Positions 1 through 13,062 are shown, counted from the first letter of the stretch. The stretch: DNA of 64,000 nucleotides from Datura wrightii (GCA_035772735.1 JASDFA010000019.1:70966001-71030000), one strand, 5' to 3'. Program-made: numbers and translations. The notes: a model not told the origin generated them from the sequence alone.

Positions 1-2
1 AG

Positions 3-71
3 CCACATTATGATGGTGTTTCCCTTAGTTGTGTTTGTCCTCCAAATTGGGTCACACCAACTCTGTATTGA
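3..71 (+). pseudogene. Possible terminal exon of an unidentified gene
   Basis: Frame 3 from the window edge reads about 22 residues ending in CVCPPNWVTPTLY and then TGA. The composition (Cys, Pro, Trp) looks more protein-like than the surrounding AT-rich DNA, so this could be the 3' end of a gene lying to the left. I do not recognise the family, and nothing downstream to 3312 continues it. A chance ORF is equally possible. Confidence 0.2.
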
Positions 72-3000
72 GTGAGTCATTTTTCTATATCTACTTTTTT
101 CATTATTCTATATGTTCTTGAAGTTGACTGGAAATTTTTTAAAGAGTATTTTCAACATGTCATTTTCAGACATGGCTAATGCACCTTTGTTGTTTTCATA
201 TAATTGGACAAAGGTACTCTAGGTGTTATACTGCCTTACTTTACCTTGCTTCAAGGTATCTTGTGTTGGAATGCACTATTGCCTGGATATCTTCTGTACA
301 TCAGTATTGTCTTTATTTTCGAGTTTCTTAGTGGAAGCCGTTCACAATCTAATATTGAGGTGCAGTCACCATTGCGATTGATATACTACTAACTGAAAAG
401 AAAGAGGTTATAAGATTCTTCTATTACTCTGCTTCAAAAAACTGTGTTTTGAAGTTGTTTCTTCAAGGGTTAAAATGAGTTTCATACAAAGAACAAATAT
501 ATGTTTGAAAGCAAAAAAAATATTGAGTTGAACCTTGTTGGCTGTCCAACAAGGTTTCTGTAAATCTTTTTTTAATTTATGCAACTTAAATGAAAGTAAA
601 AAAAAAAATTATTAGAACTTCGTTGCCTCAGAAACGAGGTGTCCGTTTTGGTAAGTCTGTGAATTGAGTGTCCGTTTTGGAATTTCTGAAGAAAATTTTA
701 TCCTTTTTGGTGTCGGACTCTAATGGATTACTCTCTTAAGCTTAGCAAATGATAAAAGGACCTCAATGAATCTTATTTATTAAAGTGTTTAGAGGTTTGT
801 CTTCTTGAATTGGTGGACATTTTGCCATCTTAACATATTAATAAATGGATAATAACCATGTTTACCAAGAGCTTATTTTCAAGATTAAGTTTTGAAATTC
901 TAATTTGGTCATAATGTTCAGTTTTCTTCGTGCCTGTGTTTGTGATTCTTCAAATTTACAAAGAGTCAAAAAAAACATGTATCTCTTCTTCAACTGAAAT
1001 TGTTAAAAGTATTCTCGGGGTTGTGTTCTTTATTCACTATCTCTGTTCACGTGTATGTTGTCCTCATAATCTCCGCATTTAAACTTATGGTTGTTTATTG
1101 AATATTCATCTCTAAAAATAGGATTGTTAGGAGTCTTATAAGTCACAAAAGACTATTTTAGTGTCATTACTCTACTAAGTGGTGTGTTTAGGATCATTAG
1201 TTAAAATCAAAATATTAAGAACTTAAGCTAGAAGTAGCTTTCTAGATTCATCGTACCATTCCCTTTTCTGTTTTTATGCACATGTAATTTTCAAGTAATT
1301 GCATCTCATTCAATAAGAAGTTTAGTATGTCAAACAATCACATACATAAAGTGAACACAAATTTTCTTTAACTTAATTTAGTCTCTGCCAAGTTTTGCTT
1401 CTTTACCTTCCCTGTTGGTCACTTAGGACTAAGCAATTGAGGGTCCACGGTTCTGTTCTCTCTTTAGATTAGATGTATAAGTTACGTGTAAGAATGATAT
1501 TTTATTTTTCTCAATATATCTTGGAGGCTGATAGGACTATTTTACTCATCTAAAAATTATGGTTATCTTTTCTTAGAAAAAGGATGCCTTGGTTCGCTGT
1601 TTAGGAACTGTTTTGTCTTTACTATTTGCTCCTAATACAATGGAGAATTTTAGAGACTAAATGACTCAGCTTTAAGTCAAACACTGATCTGTCTAGCTAG
1701 TTTGTGACACCTAGCATGACTTGTGATGTTCCTTTCGCTTATTAAACATGTAAACTAGTAATTCTTAATATTCAGTAATGTCTTGAAAAAATTCTGTAAA
1801 TATACAGACCTGCCAGTTTAGTGAGACTTAAATATTTCTTTTTGGAATTTATTTAACAAATAGAGACTAATGGAAGGTCATTGACAGTAGTTGGTTATCG
1901 ATAACTTTGAGATTAAAGGCCTATTTTTACCCCACCTAAATATCATATATGTTTAATCGTACTTTAGATACCTTGAAGCTTTAACTCATCTCGAAGCATA
2001 TTTTTTTCTCCATCTTTGTATTTTTTGCTTAGTTGTATTTGTTCCGTTATCAAAATGTTTAAGTTTCTGATTTTTTTTCTTTGCTTCTGTTTCATGTATA
2101 AACTCAGGAGTTGGAGTTCTCATTTGAAATTCTTATACGGCCCAAAGATATTTGGGCTAGCAGCTATAGTTTCACCACTACCTTCTTTTGTCAAAATTGA
2201 GCTTCAGACTTTTAGTATTAGGAGTTGGGCGTCCCAAAGAGAAGTTTAACACTTTCTTATCCCTTATATTTACTTATGGCTTTCTCATTTGTATGGCTTA
2301 ACTAACTTCATATTTTTTTTATTGGCATGCATTTTTGTGCGTGATTGCGTTAACGTTGGAATAACTTAGTGGTTAATATCGTACCCCTTTTATTAGCTTC
2401 GTTTAGTTAAATATATTTAACAAATGATTCTTCCGATTAGCTTTTGTTCAGACAACATGTTATGAAGGCAACAACGGCATTTTTTGCCTAATAAATTAAT
2501 TTGTTTCATTTGCTCAAATTCAACCATATACGACGGCAGATTTTCATAAAGAACAGAAATCAGATGGGAACTCTTTAAAATTGGCTCGAAAAGCCTGTTT
2601 TAGTATTTTTAATTCCTTCAAATTGCTAAAAGTAATTTTTAAAAAGAATGTATGAAAGTCCAATACTATTTATAGCCTAAACTCACTTTTAAAATAACCA
2701 GACCCTTGAAATATTTTTCTGCATATGGCCTTCGCCGTACTCAAATTATTTCACTAACCTCTTTTTATAATATTTGGCCTATTTTAGAAACAAAGCTCAA
2801 GTATGAGATATATATAATTATTTTAGATATACATTACATTATGCCTTATTTTATCATACATATATTAATTTTCACACACATGCATTAATCTTACATATTC
2901 ACATTGTTTTACTTTTATTTACATATTACTTATAAATATTTTTTACTTATATCGCTATATATATACATATACCATCCATCCAAATACTCACTACCGCATG

Positions 3001-3307
3001 TATCACAAATAGTTTACACATATTACGCATATATCACTTTGATATATATTTCATGTATATCACGTATATATATTTTTTATATACCTCATGTACCTTAACA
3101 ATAAATTGTTTTAACTACTTTATCATTACTACTTTTAACACTTTTTTAGCAAGTAAAAGTTAGTAAATGGATAATCTTTGTGATGTACTTAGACTAAGTT
3201 TATGGACTGTCTTTGAATAGACTTCAAAGGGTGCTTAATACCTTCTCCAGAGTAAATAGAACTCTTACCTAGAATCTCATAGATTTCACAGACTAAAATA
3301 GAGTAGA
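72..3307. other. AT-rich intergenic DNA, no gene seen
   Basis: No convincing coding potential on either strand. Short open stretches, for example 204-392, lack recognisable domains. Around 2800-3090 the sequence is dominated by TA/CA-rich low complexity. The stretch ends at the target-site duplication of the copia element. Confidence 0.6.
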
Positions 3308-3312
3308 CATAT
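3308..3312. repeat. Target-site duplication CATAT, left
   Basis: CATAT directly precedes the left copia LTR and recurs at 10890-10894 directly after the right LTR. This fixes the element's ends. Confidence 0.85.
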
Positions 3313-3550
3313 TATTGGAGATATAGCTTGAAGATATAGATAGCAATTAGCAGTTCATTGTTTAACTGATTACTTAGTCATTTCATTCTATTAGGATTCA
3401 GTTATGAGCTGTTAGTAAGGGAATTAGTTAGGCGGTTAGTTGTTGCCTCTAATACCTATATAAGAGTCATTGTAATAGTTGGATGATCAGTTTTTCAATC
3501 AATAAGAAATGAGTTCTCTCTAGAGTAGATCTAAGAATCAAAATCTAACA
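3313..3550 (+). repeat. Copia left LTR
   Basis: This 238-bp terminal repeat matches 10656-10889. It begins TATTGGAGATATAGC and ends AATCTAACA, with a TATATAA promoter-like box at 3457-3463. It carries four extra bases (a duplicated TTAG-type unit near 3430) relative to the right LTR. Confidence 0.88.
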
Positions 3551-3562
3551 TGGTAGCAAAGC
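3551..3562 (+). other. Copia primer-binding site (degenerate)
   Basis: TGGTAGCAAAGC directly follows the left LTR. The usual plant initiator tRNA-Met complement is TGGTATCAGAGC, so two of twelve positions differ. The position immediately after the LTR supports the call. Confidence 0.7.
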
Positions 3563-3612
3563 AACTTTGGCTGGGATTGTGCAACTAATTCTTCATTTAG
3601 TTAGAAGCAGGA

Positions 3613-4618
3613 ATGGCAGTAGAGGAAGAAATGCAAGCTGATCAGATGGCAGTAGAGGAGATCACTCACACTCATCCATTGTATGTTCATCCTTCAGATA
3701 CTCCAGGTTTAATCCTGATTCCTACACAGTTGGTAGGGTCGGAAAATTATGGTTTATGGCGGAGATCGATGTGTATTGCTTTACAAGCTAAGAGGAAGCT
3801 CGAATTTGTGACTGGAGCTTACAAAAAGGATAAGTTCGCGAAAGAATTGCATGAGGATTGGGAGACTTGCAACGCGATTGTACTTTCCTGGATTATGAAC
3901 ACAGTATCAAGGAATCTCCTTAGTGGAATTGTGTATGCATCTGATGCACATCAAGTATCGGAGGATCTCAAGGAGTGATTTGATAAGGTAAATCGAGTTC
4001 GAGTTTTCCAGGTGTATCGCAGAATTTCTACAATCTCACAGGGAACAGACACTGTTGGTGCATATTTCACTAAGCTCAGAGAATTATGGGCTGAATTTGA
4101 TGCTCTGGTACCTTTGCCTGGATGAGATTGTGCAAAATCGAAGGACTACATTGAGTATTTGCAGCAGCAAAGATTACTTCAATTCTTATCTGGTCTGAAT
4201 GATTCATATGAGCAAGCACGAAGGCTACTTTTATTGAAAACTATTGAGCCAACATTAAATCAAGCGTATGCAATGATTAGTGAAGATGAAGGTCACAGAT
4301 CTGGTTTATTTGGTGCTTTAGGAGGTAAATGTGAACCTATGGCTACGCAAACTGGAAGAGGTCAACCTATGATTATGCAAGCCAGTCTTGGAAAGCCTTA
4401 TAAGGGAAAAAAGCCCTTCATACAGTGTGATCATTGCAAAGTGAAAAGACATCTAAGAGAGAATTGCCATCAGCAATTACAATGTGATCACTGTGGATTA
4501 AAAGGACATGTGAAGGAGAAGTGTTATCAACTAATTGGATATCCATATGATTTCAAATGGAAGAAGAAATACATGGAAAATGTTGTTGATGGAAACACAG
4601 AAACTGATAGAAGGAATC
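3613..4618 (+). pseudogene. Copia gag pseudogene
   Basis: Starts at ATG 3613. The N-terminal gag domain holds the typical plant copia signature (HPSDTPGL, then NYGLWRRSM). A TGA at 3976-3978 stops it after 121 codons, and a further in-frame TGA lies near 4125. From 4159 the frame is open again, with two CCHC zinc knuckles: CDHCKVKRHLRENC (about 4429-4470) and CDHCGLKGHVKEKC (about 4483-4524). The reading is then cut by the solo LTR at 4619. Gag would package element RNA into virus-like particles, but this copy cannot make a full protein. Confidence 0.85.
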
Positions 4619-7132
4619 TCTCATGCCCCAAGTCTACACCCTGGACAGAACACGGTACTTAGAGTCACAAGTAACCCTAAGTCAACCCTTGACCTATCAT
4701 ACACTGGTATTCAGAGTAAAACATGCATAGCGAAAGCTTTGAAATAATAATATAAACATTTATGGAAGCTAAAACTGAAAACATAAGGTGTAAAATAGCT
4801 GAACAATACTAATAGTCTGAAATCAAATCTATGTTGAAAGCCATCTAGCATATGAGTTGCTGGGACAAGCCCCCAACTAACTCTAAGTCTAATTGAAAGT
4901 AATGAAATGACTGAAAGAACTAAAATAACACCCTCGAAAGATGAGGATTCACACTTCTGCTGCTGAGGAGGATCTGAACATCGGCGACTAACGACGCTGA
5001 GTCTGAGCACCTACGGCTGTATCATAAAATGATACAGCATAAAAGTATGTGTCAGTACTTTGAATATACTAAGTAAGTGAGAGAAACCGTGATGCTGGAT
5101 ATAAATGACTGAATTGAAATGGCATGCAATGACCAACTAATATACTGAACTGAGACAACTGAAGTAAACTGAGATAGTCAGGATGACCATGTCTGGTGGT
5201 CAAAGACATGCCCTAAGTCTGAAATACTGGGTCTGAGATACTACACTGAACTGATCTGAACTGAACTGGACTGAACTTGACTAATCTGAGACTGAACTAA
5301 GCTAACTAGTGGGGGAGTCTATAACTGATATATAACCATGTGATCTAGACGTGGAGTCCGATGTATATGTCCCACCAGTAGGACCCAATATACCTTGCCA
5401 GGGTGTAGAGGCATGAACTGGGTGATCACAAAAGTCTGCGGCCAATTAGGCCAACAAATACTGCAACCTACGCTGGCAACGTAGTTCTAGGAACCTGGGT
5501 GCACTATAACCCCGGTCCGATTGGTGTTAAGTCCTGCTCCCACTAGATTACCTAAACTGAATACTAAGTTGATAGCTCAAAACTGGGGCTCAAGACTAGT
5601 CAGGGATATTTAACTGAAAGTACCCTGAGAGTCTTATCGGACCAGATTCTGAAACTGGGTTCTAGACTGGTCAGATCTGCTTATCTAGAAGTATCATAAC
5701 CATCTAAGAACAAATTGTAATCTGACAGGGGTCTTACAGCTAGTCAGAGTTGTCTATCTAAAGTGTCATGACCGCCTAGTAGACCAATGAAATTGAGTTC
5801 TGAGTCTGATTCTGCTAATTGGGAGGTATCACAGATACCTCAAGGAATTCCATAGTCAAACTGATCAGTTGACAAATTCTGAATATTTCTGAGAAGATTC
5901 TACGTTCTAAATGAACTGAACTACTAAGCAGCTAACAAAAAATTCAAACTTATTCTAACAACACGGGAATCCACAATATGGCAAAAATTTCAAGAAAATA
6001 AGAAATTCTCATCCGACAAGCTGAATTATAGCTTTCTCAGTCGTGTCAGGGATGAAATCATTCTTACCAAGGGAGTAATTACTCAACATCTAAACAATAA
6101 GGAATACTAGAAAATCAGCCCAAATCACACTTCACAGACCATAGGAATTTGATGTATAAATACGTTTCATTCGAAAACTTAGGGTTTAAATTCACTTTTT
6201 GCAGGAACATCAACAATTTGGTCAAGAACTGATGGAGATAGTATCAACAATAAGCATGAATATCATTCTAGGTGAAATCAACAAAAACAAACATGTAATT
6301 TTTTCATACTCGAAAACTCAGGGCTAAGACTGATAGAAAAACTATAAGAGGGTTTTGGGGGACACAAGGAAAGAACTATCCCCTTTTGAATTCCCACATG
6401 CCTGACTAAAAATTTTTCAAAGAAGAAAACTCAAACTGCTGCAATGGAGGAAAACCTTAAGCTTGTTTGAGAGTTTCTTGAGAGGAGAGCTTACGATGTT
6501 TTTCTTTTTGAAAATTGAGTGGGAATGAGGGAGGAACCGTTTTATCCCTCTAAATCCTCAAAACGACCTAGTTTAGGATCTAGGAGGTTAGGAATTTACA
6601 AAAGAGTCGACTAAAACCTGAAATTAGGTCGACGGGGTCCCAACGGGTTACTCAACGAGTCATTGGTTGAGACCACGACTCGTTGGGACCTCTCGTTAGG
6701 TCTACTGCATGAAAGTCACTGAAGTCAACGCGGGGGACCTAATGACTCGTTACCCCCAGCCATGACTTGTGGCATCACTCGTCAAGTACACTGCCCCAAA
6801 TTCTAAAAATTCCCTTCATCCTGGTAACGACTCATCCCACGACTCATTATTACTCATGAAGGGTCGTTAGATGACTCGTTACCTTCCCTTCAGCTGAGAA
6901 CCAGTACTCCCCACGACTCCATATAATGACTCGTTGTATCGAACAACAAGTCGTTACTTCGCTCGTTACCTCCACTGCCAGCAATCCTGCATTTTCCCAC
7001 GACTGCTCCCAACGGGTCGTTGGTTGGACCAACGATCTATTAGATCGCCCGTCCTGCAACTTTTTTCCCAGTTTTCAGCCAACTTCTAGATTTGATCCCG
7101 AGTCCAATCTTAGGCATCTTCGGGGTATTACA
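4619..7132 (-). mobile_element. Solo LTR (probable Ty3/gypsy) nested in copia gag
   Basis: Read on the minus strand this begins TGTAATACCCCGAAGATG (7132 leftward) and ends GGGGCATGAGA at 4619. GAATC flanks it on both sides (4614-4618 and 7133-7137), a perfect 5-bp target duplication. There is no internal element DNA between the flanks, so this is a solo LTR of 2,514 bp left by recombination between two LTRs. A second copy lies at 61569-64000. The family assignment to gypsy rests on the long LTR and the TGTAATACCCC start; no coding domain is present to prove it. Its outer end reads TC on the plus strand, where the other copy has the canonical TG. Confidence 0.8.
6640..7060. repeat. Array of CGACTCGT-type motifs in LTR U3 (copy 1)
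   Basis: ACGACTCGT, ATGACTCGTTAC and near variants recur about ten times at irregular spacing, e.g. near 6675, 6740, 6826, 6870, 6927 and 6950, often in face-to-face pairs with ACGAGT. It lies at the 5' (U3) end of the minus-strand LTR. Confidence 0.7.
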
Positions 7133-7137
7133 GAATC

Positions 7138-10100
7138 ATCCCTTGGATGATAAATCTCATGGAAATAACTACAGAGAGGGGGACATTATATCACAGATGA
7201 ACAACACAAATTATTTCTAGGACTGCAAAATGTTGGAAGGATTAATGCAGATCAGACTACTCTAGCAGGTTCTCCTATCTCCCTAATGACAAATTATTGT
7301 TCTAAGGAGTGGATTGTAGACTCATAAGCAACACATCATATTACTTCCAACCCTCACACGCTAAAGAGTAAGTTTGAGATTAGTAACAAACAATAAGTGA
7401 ATCTGCCTAATGGAGGAAAATCCAATGTGAAAGATATTGGGATTGCAGAATTTCTTAAGAAGATACATGTAGACAATGTGATCTATGTGCCAGACTTCAA
7501 GTGTAACTTGTTGTCAGTATCTAAATTAACCAAGAGCCTGTCCTGCTCTGTCACTTTATTTCCTGTATTCTGTGTATTTCAGGACCTTTACAGTGGAAGA
7601 GTGAGGGGGATTGGTAAGGAAGAAGGAGGGTTGTATATCTTGAAGCATGAAGCTAATGTTGAAGAAATAGCCAATGCAGTTGTGGAGAAAGAATGCACTG
7701 ATTGCAGTCTATGGTATAAAAGGCTAGGACATGCCTCTATCAAGACTATGAGAAGTTCAAATTTCTTGCAGAATAAAGGTTTTACTATGTGTAATGATTG
7801 TCAAGTATGTCCATTGGAAAAACAAGGTAGACTAGTCTTTCCTGTTAGTACTAGTAGAAGTATGCGGTCTTTTGAATTTCTTCATATGGATGTCTGGGGT
7901 CCCTACAAGACTCCCACGCCATCATTATTTTTTGACTATTGTTGATGATCACACTAGATTTACATGGCTTCATTTACTGAGCTTCAAAAGTGATATTGTA
8001 GTTGTACTCAGAACCTTTATTGCTCAGGTAAAAACTCAGTTTGCAGTTGTTATCAAGGTGATTAGGTCAGATAATGGCACAGAATTTTTTAACAAAAATT
8101 GTTCTTCCTTGCTTGAAAGTTATGACATTATTCATCAAAGTAGTTGTGTGCATACTCCTCAACAGAATGGAGTAGTTGAGAGGAAGCATAGGCACATACT
8201 TAATGTTTCTAGGGCTTTGAAGTTTCAAGCCAATATTTCAGCCAAATATTAGGGAGAATGTGTGGAAGGGGTTGTTTATTTAACAAATAGATTACCAAGT
8301 GATGTTATGCAAGGGTAAATCTCCTTTTGAACTGTTTCATGGAAAGCTCCCATTATTTGGTCATTTAAAGGTGTTTGGATGTTTGTGGTTATGCAACCAA
8401 TCTTGTCAAGACTGATAAGTTTGGAGCTAGAGCCAAAACAACTATTTTCCTTAGGCATGCAGCTACTCAAAAAGGTTATAAACTTCTTGATCTTAACTCC
8501 AACCAGTTCTTTATTAGTAGAGATGTAGTGTTTAAAGAACATCTTTTCCCTTTTATTCATACTCCTTCCACCTTTGATCCTTTTTCTAGCTTACATTTTG
8601 ATGGAAATAGATGCGGTATTTACACTGAGACTTCTTTAGTTTCTGATATTAGTGGAAGAGTTCCATCTGCTCTTCATGATACTCCTTTAGTAGCTGAGGA
8701 TCTTGTTAATGAGGAGTTCCTTGTAATTTTGAGGGTCCAGATGGTGAGCTTGTTCCCCAGGATCAAGTTGTTGATGTTCCTGTCATTGATCCTGATGCAC
8801 TTCAGCCTGCAGCTACTGCTAATGTTGATCCTGATGCACTTCAGCCTGCAGCCACTACTGATGTTGAGCCAAGCTATATTTTCCCTATTGATCTTGTTAT
8901 TTCAGAGGATATACCACAAAGGAGAAAATCAACTAGGGTGACCAAGGCTCCCATTTGGCATGAAGATTATGTCACCGTGGACACAAAGAAGGCCAACATG
9001 TCCATTCATTATCCTATTTCTAACTCACTCTCCTATCATAGATTATCTGCCGCCTATAGGCATTTTGTTGCTAATATTTCAGCTCTCACAGAACCATAAA
9101 ATTTCAAGGAAGTTGTTAAGGATGCTAGATGGGTTGATGCAATGCAACAAGAAATTAAGGCTCTGGAGGACAATGGCACGTGGGAGGTAATAGACTTACC
9201 TAAAGGAAAGAATGCAGTGGGATCTAAAAGGGTGTACAAAATCAAGTATAAGGCAAATGGTGAGGTAGAAAGATTTAAGGCAAGGCTTGTTGCTAAAGGC
9301 TATAGTCAAAAGGAAGGCCTTGATTATCATGAGACATTTTCTCCAGTGACGAAAATGGTCACTGTGAGGACCATTATTGCTCTAGCTGCTTCTAGAGATT
9401 GGCCTTTATACCAAATGGATGTCTATAATGAATTTTTACAAGGGGACTTGTATGAAGAGGTATATATGGAATTACCACAGGGTTTTAGAAGTAAGGGGGA
9501 TACTAAAGTTTGTCGATTGTTGAAGTCATTGTATGGGCTCAAACAAGCATCAAGACAATGGAACATTAAGCTTTCAGAGGCTTTATTGACTGCAAGATAT
9601 TGTCAAAGTTTGTATGATTACTCTATGTTCACCAAGAGAAGAGGAGATGCTTTTGTCATAGTGTTGGTCTATGTGGATGACTTGCTGATTACAGGCAATT
9701 GTGACAGCTTAATTCAGGATACTAAAGTTCTCCACCACAAGTTCAAACTCAAGGATCTAGGAATGTTGAAATACTTTCTTGGAATTTAGGTGATGAGGTC
9801 CAGGAAAGGCATTTTGATAAACCAAAGGAAGTATGCCTTGCAGATCATTTCTGATTTGGGCCTTGGGGTGCTAAGCCCTCTTCTACTCCTATGGATCCCA
9901 ATAAGAAATTTACTTCTTTAGAATATGACACTCATTCTGGTTATTCAGATGATGCTCCATTATCAGACATTACTACTTTTCAAAGGTTGATTGGCAGACT
10001 CTTATACCTCATAATTACAAGACCTGACATTTATTTTGTTGTGCAAACTTTGAATCAGTTCTTGCAGGCTCCAAAGAGATCTCATTGGGATGCAGCCATT

Positions 10101-10650
10101 CGTGTGGTTAGATACATCAAGCAAGAGCCTGGAATTTGCATTTTATTGAGCAGTGTCAAGGATGATTCCCTCACTTGTTTATGTGATGCAGATTGGGCTG
10201 CTTGCCCAATACTCAAAGATCTGTTACTGGTTTCTTATCAAGTTTGGTTCCTCATTAATATCATGGAAATCTAAGAAGCAACAGATTGTGTCTCGTAACT
10301 CTGCTGAGGCAGAATATCGTAGCTTAGCTGCTACTACTTCTGAGATTACTTGGTTTCTTGGATTGTTTGTTGAGCTTGGGGTTCCTCTTAAACAACCTGT
10401 TGATGTTTTTTGTGACAGTAAGGCTGCTCTTCAGTAGCTACCAATCCTTGTTTTCATGAGCGTACTAAACATATTGAAATTGATTGTCACTTTATTCGAG
10501 ATAAGATCAAAGCTGGCCTTATCCAGACTCATCATATTGGGACTCATGACAGTTGGCTGATATACTCACCTAGGGTCTTGGTCGAGGGCAACATGCTTAT
10601 TTGTTGAGCAAGCTGGGAGTGCTCAATCTTCTTCACCCTCCAGCTTGAGG
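7138..10650 (+). pseudogene. Copia pol pseudogene (protease remnant, integrase, RT, RNase H)
   Basis: After the solo LTR, coding resumes with a protease-type segment ending WIVDS followed by a TAA (about 7326). Next come the GAG-pre-integrase domain (LWYKRLGHAS, with CNDCQVC), the integrase core at about 7860-8250 (VDDHTRFTW, IRSDNGTEF, QQNGVVERKH), the reverse transcriptase at 9142-9789 (LVAKGYSQKEG, LYGLKQASRQW, catalytic YVDDLL) and RNase H to about 10650 (SRNSAEAEYR, CDSKAALQ). Frameshifts or stops occur near 7920, 8250, 8310, 8720, 9789, 10230 and 10436. The catalytic motifs remain legible, but no single long product is possible. Confidence 0.88.
8788..8865 (+). repeat. Two-unit 39-bp tandem repeat in copia pol linker
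   Basis: GATCCTGATGCACTTCAGCC recurs with a 39-bp (13-codon) period starting at 8788 and 8827, in the variable linker between integrase and reverse transcriptase. The period keeps frame. Confidence 0.7.
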
Positions 10651-10655
10651 GGGAG

Positions 10656-10889
10656 TATTGGAGATATAGCTTGAAGATATAGATAGCAGTTAGCAGTTCA
10701 TTGTTTAACTGATTAGTTAGTTATTTCATTTTGTTAGGATTCAGTTATGAGTTGTTAGTAAGGGAATTAGGCGGTTAGTTGTTGCCTCTAATACCTATAT
10801 AAGAGTCATTATAATAGTTGGATGATCATTTTTTCAATCAATAAAAAATGAGTTCTCTCTAGAGTAGATCTGAGAATCAAAATCTAACA
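10656..10889 (+). repeat. Copia right LTR
   Basis: This 234-bp repeat follows the polypurine tract and is followed by CATAT. It matches the left LTR apart from about ten substitutions and a 4-bp gap. Confidence 0.88.
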
Positions 10890-10894
10890 CATAT

Positions 10895-13040
10895 CAACAC
10901 AAACAGGTTTTCTAATATACTTTTAGAAATTAGGTGGCAACTTTGAATATATAAACCAGAGGAAACATTGTCATAAGTTGAGAACTATTTTGAATTAGTT
11001 CGAAATAGGGTGCAACACTATCACTAGTCAAATGGCTCCAACTGGGCCCCATAGTACAGAATGGAAATCATTATATTTATATTAGGCCTTTAGAAATGTC
11101 AGTTATCAATTTATCGTTATTGGTAGATTCCTTTTACGATCTTGCCAACGTGTCATTGTCCTTTTTATCATGCCTTTGAACGTTGATATTGGAGTTGTTG
11201 TCCTCTACTTACAATTCTTCTATGGTTATTTGAGAGGAGAATTGCCCAAATCCATATATTCACATAATGAGATTACTATATCATTAATCACCGATGTGAG
11301 ACTTTTTTCATTCTTCAACACCCTACCTCACATCCAAGGCTGGACATCTGGAGCATGGGCAATTTAATTTAGGAACCCAACATTGAATGAGATGGGTCTA
11401 CTCTAATACTATGTAATGAAATGGATCTTAGGCCTATTTCAACCCCCAAATCTAACTTATAAGAGGAGGAGCGTCCAAGTTCATATAAAGAGACCGCCCA
11501 TCTCATTAACTATAAATATGAGACTTTTTTCATTCTTCAACATTATTCTTATTCACCTCTTCCCGGTGTTCGAAGAGTGATTTCGGATTATCCACCAAGA
11601 CACTAGACACATGGCACTGGTGGCCTTCCAACCCGTAATTGAAATAACATTTTCTTCGTACAAATACTATTTTTTACATACATGTCTATACATAAGTTTA
11701 AGATGTCTTATTAAAATTTAACTTTAAATCACTAATTTTAGTAAATTACCCTTATTTACATCTGATAACTAAACAATTTAAATTTGTTTACAAGTGTGTA
11801 AAAAAAAGACACGAAGTGGGAGATAATTAAAATTCGCACAGCATGTTGCTAGGAGTTTCTTGTACGAAATATTGAAAAATAACAAATTGGGCATATGCGA
11901 ATCGATCTTTGAGAGATGCAAAATAATTTGTCTAGTATGTCATGTGCTTAACACCTAATTTTGACATTACTCAACATGGCAAATTGGCCACCAGCTTTCT
12001 TATTCAATTTATTGATATTTGTGATTTTATACTTGCATAAAATTTTTAAAAAATGACGTTTCAGCTTAAATAGATACCGCACTTATAGAAGAAGAAAAAA
12101 TTATTACAAACATAGTTAACTGTGTATTTATATGCTTAATGGTATCTCTAATTCAACCTAGAGCTCCTAATTATTAGGAGATTATTGAGTCAAGTGAAGA
12201 TCTGATTTGACACTACTTCAGCAGTTGATTGACTTTATATATATATATATATATATATAATTCTTTTAGTATCTGAAATATTTAGATCCACGAGTGTTTA
12301 CATAATTCAATCTTAAATAAAATCACAATTACCAATTCATCAAAAGAAGGAAAAAAAGAAACGAAAAAAAGAAAGGAAAAAAGGCTATTATTATAGGAGT
12401 AACTTGTGAGTCTCATGAGTCATGATGTTAAAAACATGTTCTCCAATATTGCTGTATGTTTTATTTTTATAAGAGCAAAGATTTAGATAATAATAATAGA
12501 GTCAGTTAGATTGGAACTCTGATATTACAGTTGCAAATGTTTCCTGTTACTAAGCAAGGACTACTTGGACCTCAAAGAAAAAGAAAAGTTACAAATAGAT
12601 GGAATAAGTAAGAACTAGTTTTTTCAGAAGTAGTGGATGAAGCATATTCCCTCCCATTAATATTTTTTAATAATATAAACGAGGAGGTTTACATAACTAA
12701 CCAATAGGTGTTCCAGTACTATGGAAGTATGATGCTCTTTTACCCAACCCAGTCATCTTAAACCAAAGTATGATGCTCTTTTACGTGATAAAAATAAAGA
12801 AGTAAATAATAAATCTACCGCTGTATAATACTAAAAATATAAGATGTAATTAAAAAAAAAAGGATTTTTGGGCTGGCATGGGGTTACTTAAACTCATGTA
12901 TGAGCTGGATTGGAAAGACCCACTATCAAATATGGAAAGGAAAGAAAAGAAAGAACCATTAAAAGAATAAATGTGTTAAAGTAAGATAAACCAAACCCCA
13001 AAAGCAAGTAAAGAAAAATGTATACATCCAAGAGGAGAGT
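10895..13040. other. Intergenic DNA upstream of the response regulator
   Basis: No gene seen. It contains a direct repeat of about 26 bp (GAGACTTTTTTCATTCTTCA at about 11297 and 11520) within sequence that resembles a retroelement remnant, a (TA)n tract at 12235-12259, and A/G-rich low complexity around 12345-12385. Confidence 0.55.
12235..12259. repeat. (TA)n microsatellite
   Basis: About 12 uninterrupted TA units. Confidence 0.9.
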
Positions 13041-13052
13041 TCAATCTCTTCT

Positions 13053-13062
13053 GCATATATAA
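13053..13062 (+). promoter_or_regulatory. Candidate TATA box of the response regulator
   Basis: CATATATAAATG lies about 240 bp upstream of the start codon and ahead of a pyrimidine-rich leader, the usual setting for a plant core promoter. The transcription start is inferred, not shown. Confidence 0.4.

Larger units (their letters stand above)
3313..10889 (+). mobile_element. Ty1/copia LTR retrotransposon, decayed, with nested solo LTR
   Basis: Complete in outline: left LTR 3313-3550 (238 bp), tRNA-iMet-like primer site, gag, protease remnant, integrase, reverse transcriptase, RNase H, polypurine tract TTGAGGGGGAG at 10645-10655, and right LTR 10656-10889 (234 bp). A 5-bp target duplication CATAT lies at 3308-3312 and 10890-10894. 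The order integrase before reverse transcriptase defines Ty1/copia. By eye the LTRs differ at about ten sites plus one 4-bp indel, roughly 4 percent, so the insertion is not very recent. Internal stops and frameshifts make it non-autonomous. A 2,514-bp solo LTR interrupts gag. Both LTRs start TATTGG rather than TG. Confidence 0.9.

Noticed and set aside
204..392. 62-codon open frame near the left edge
   Set aside because: No ATG at the start of the frame, no recognisable domain, low-complexity hydrophobic sequence in AT-rich DNA.
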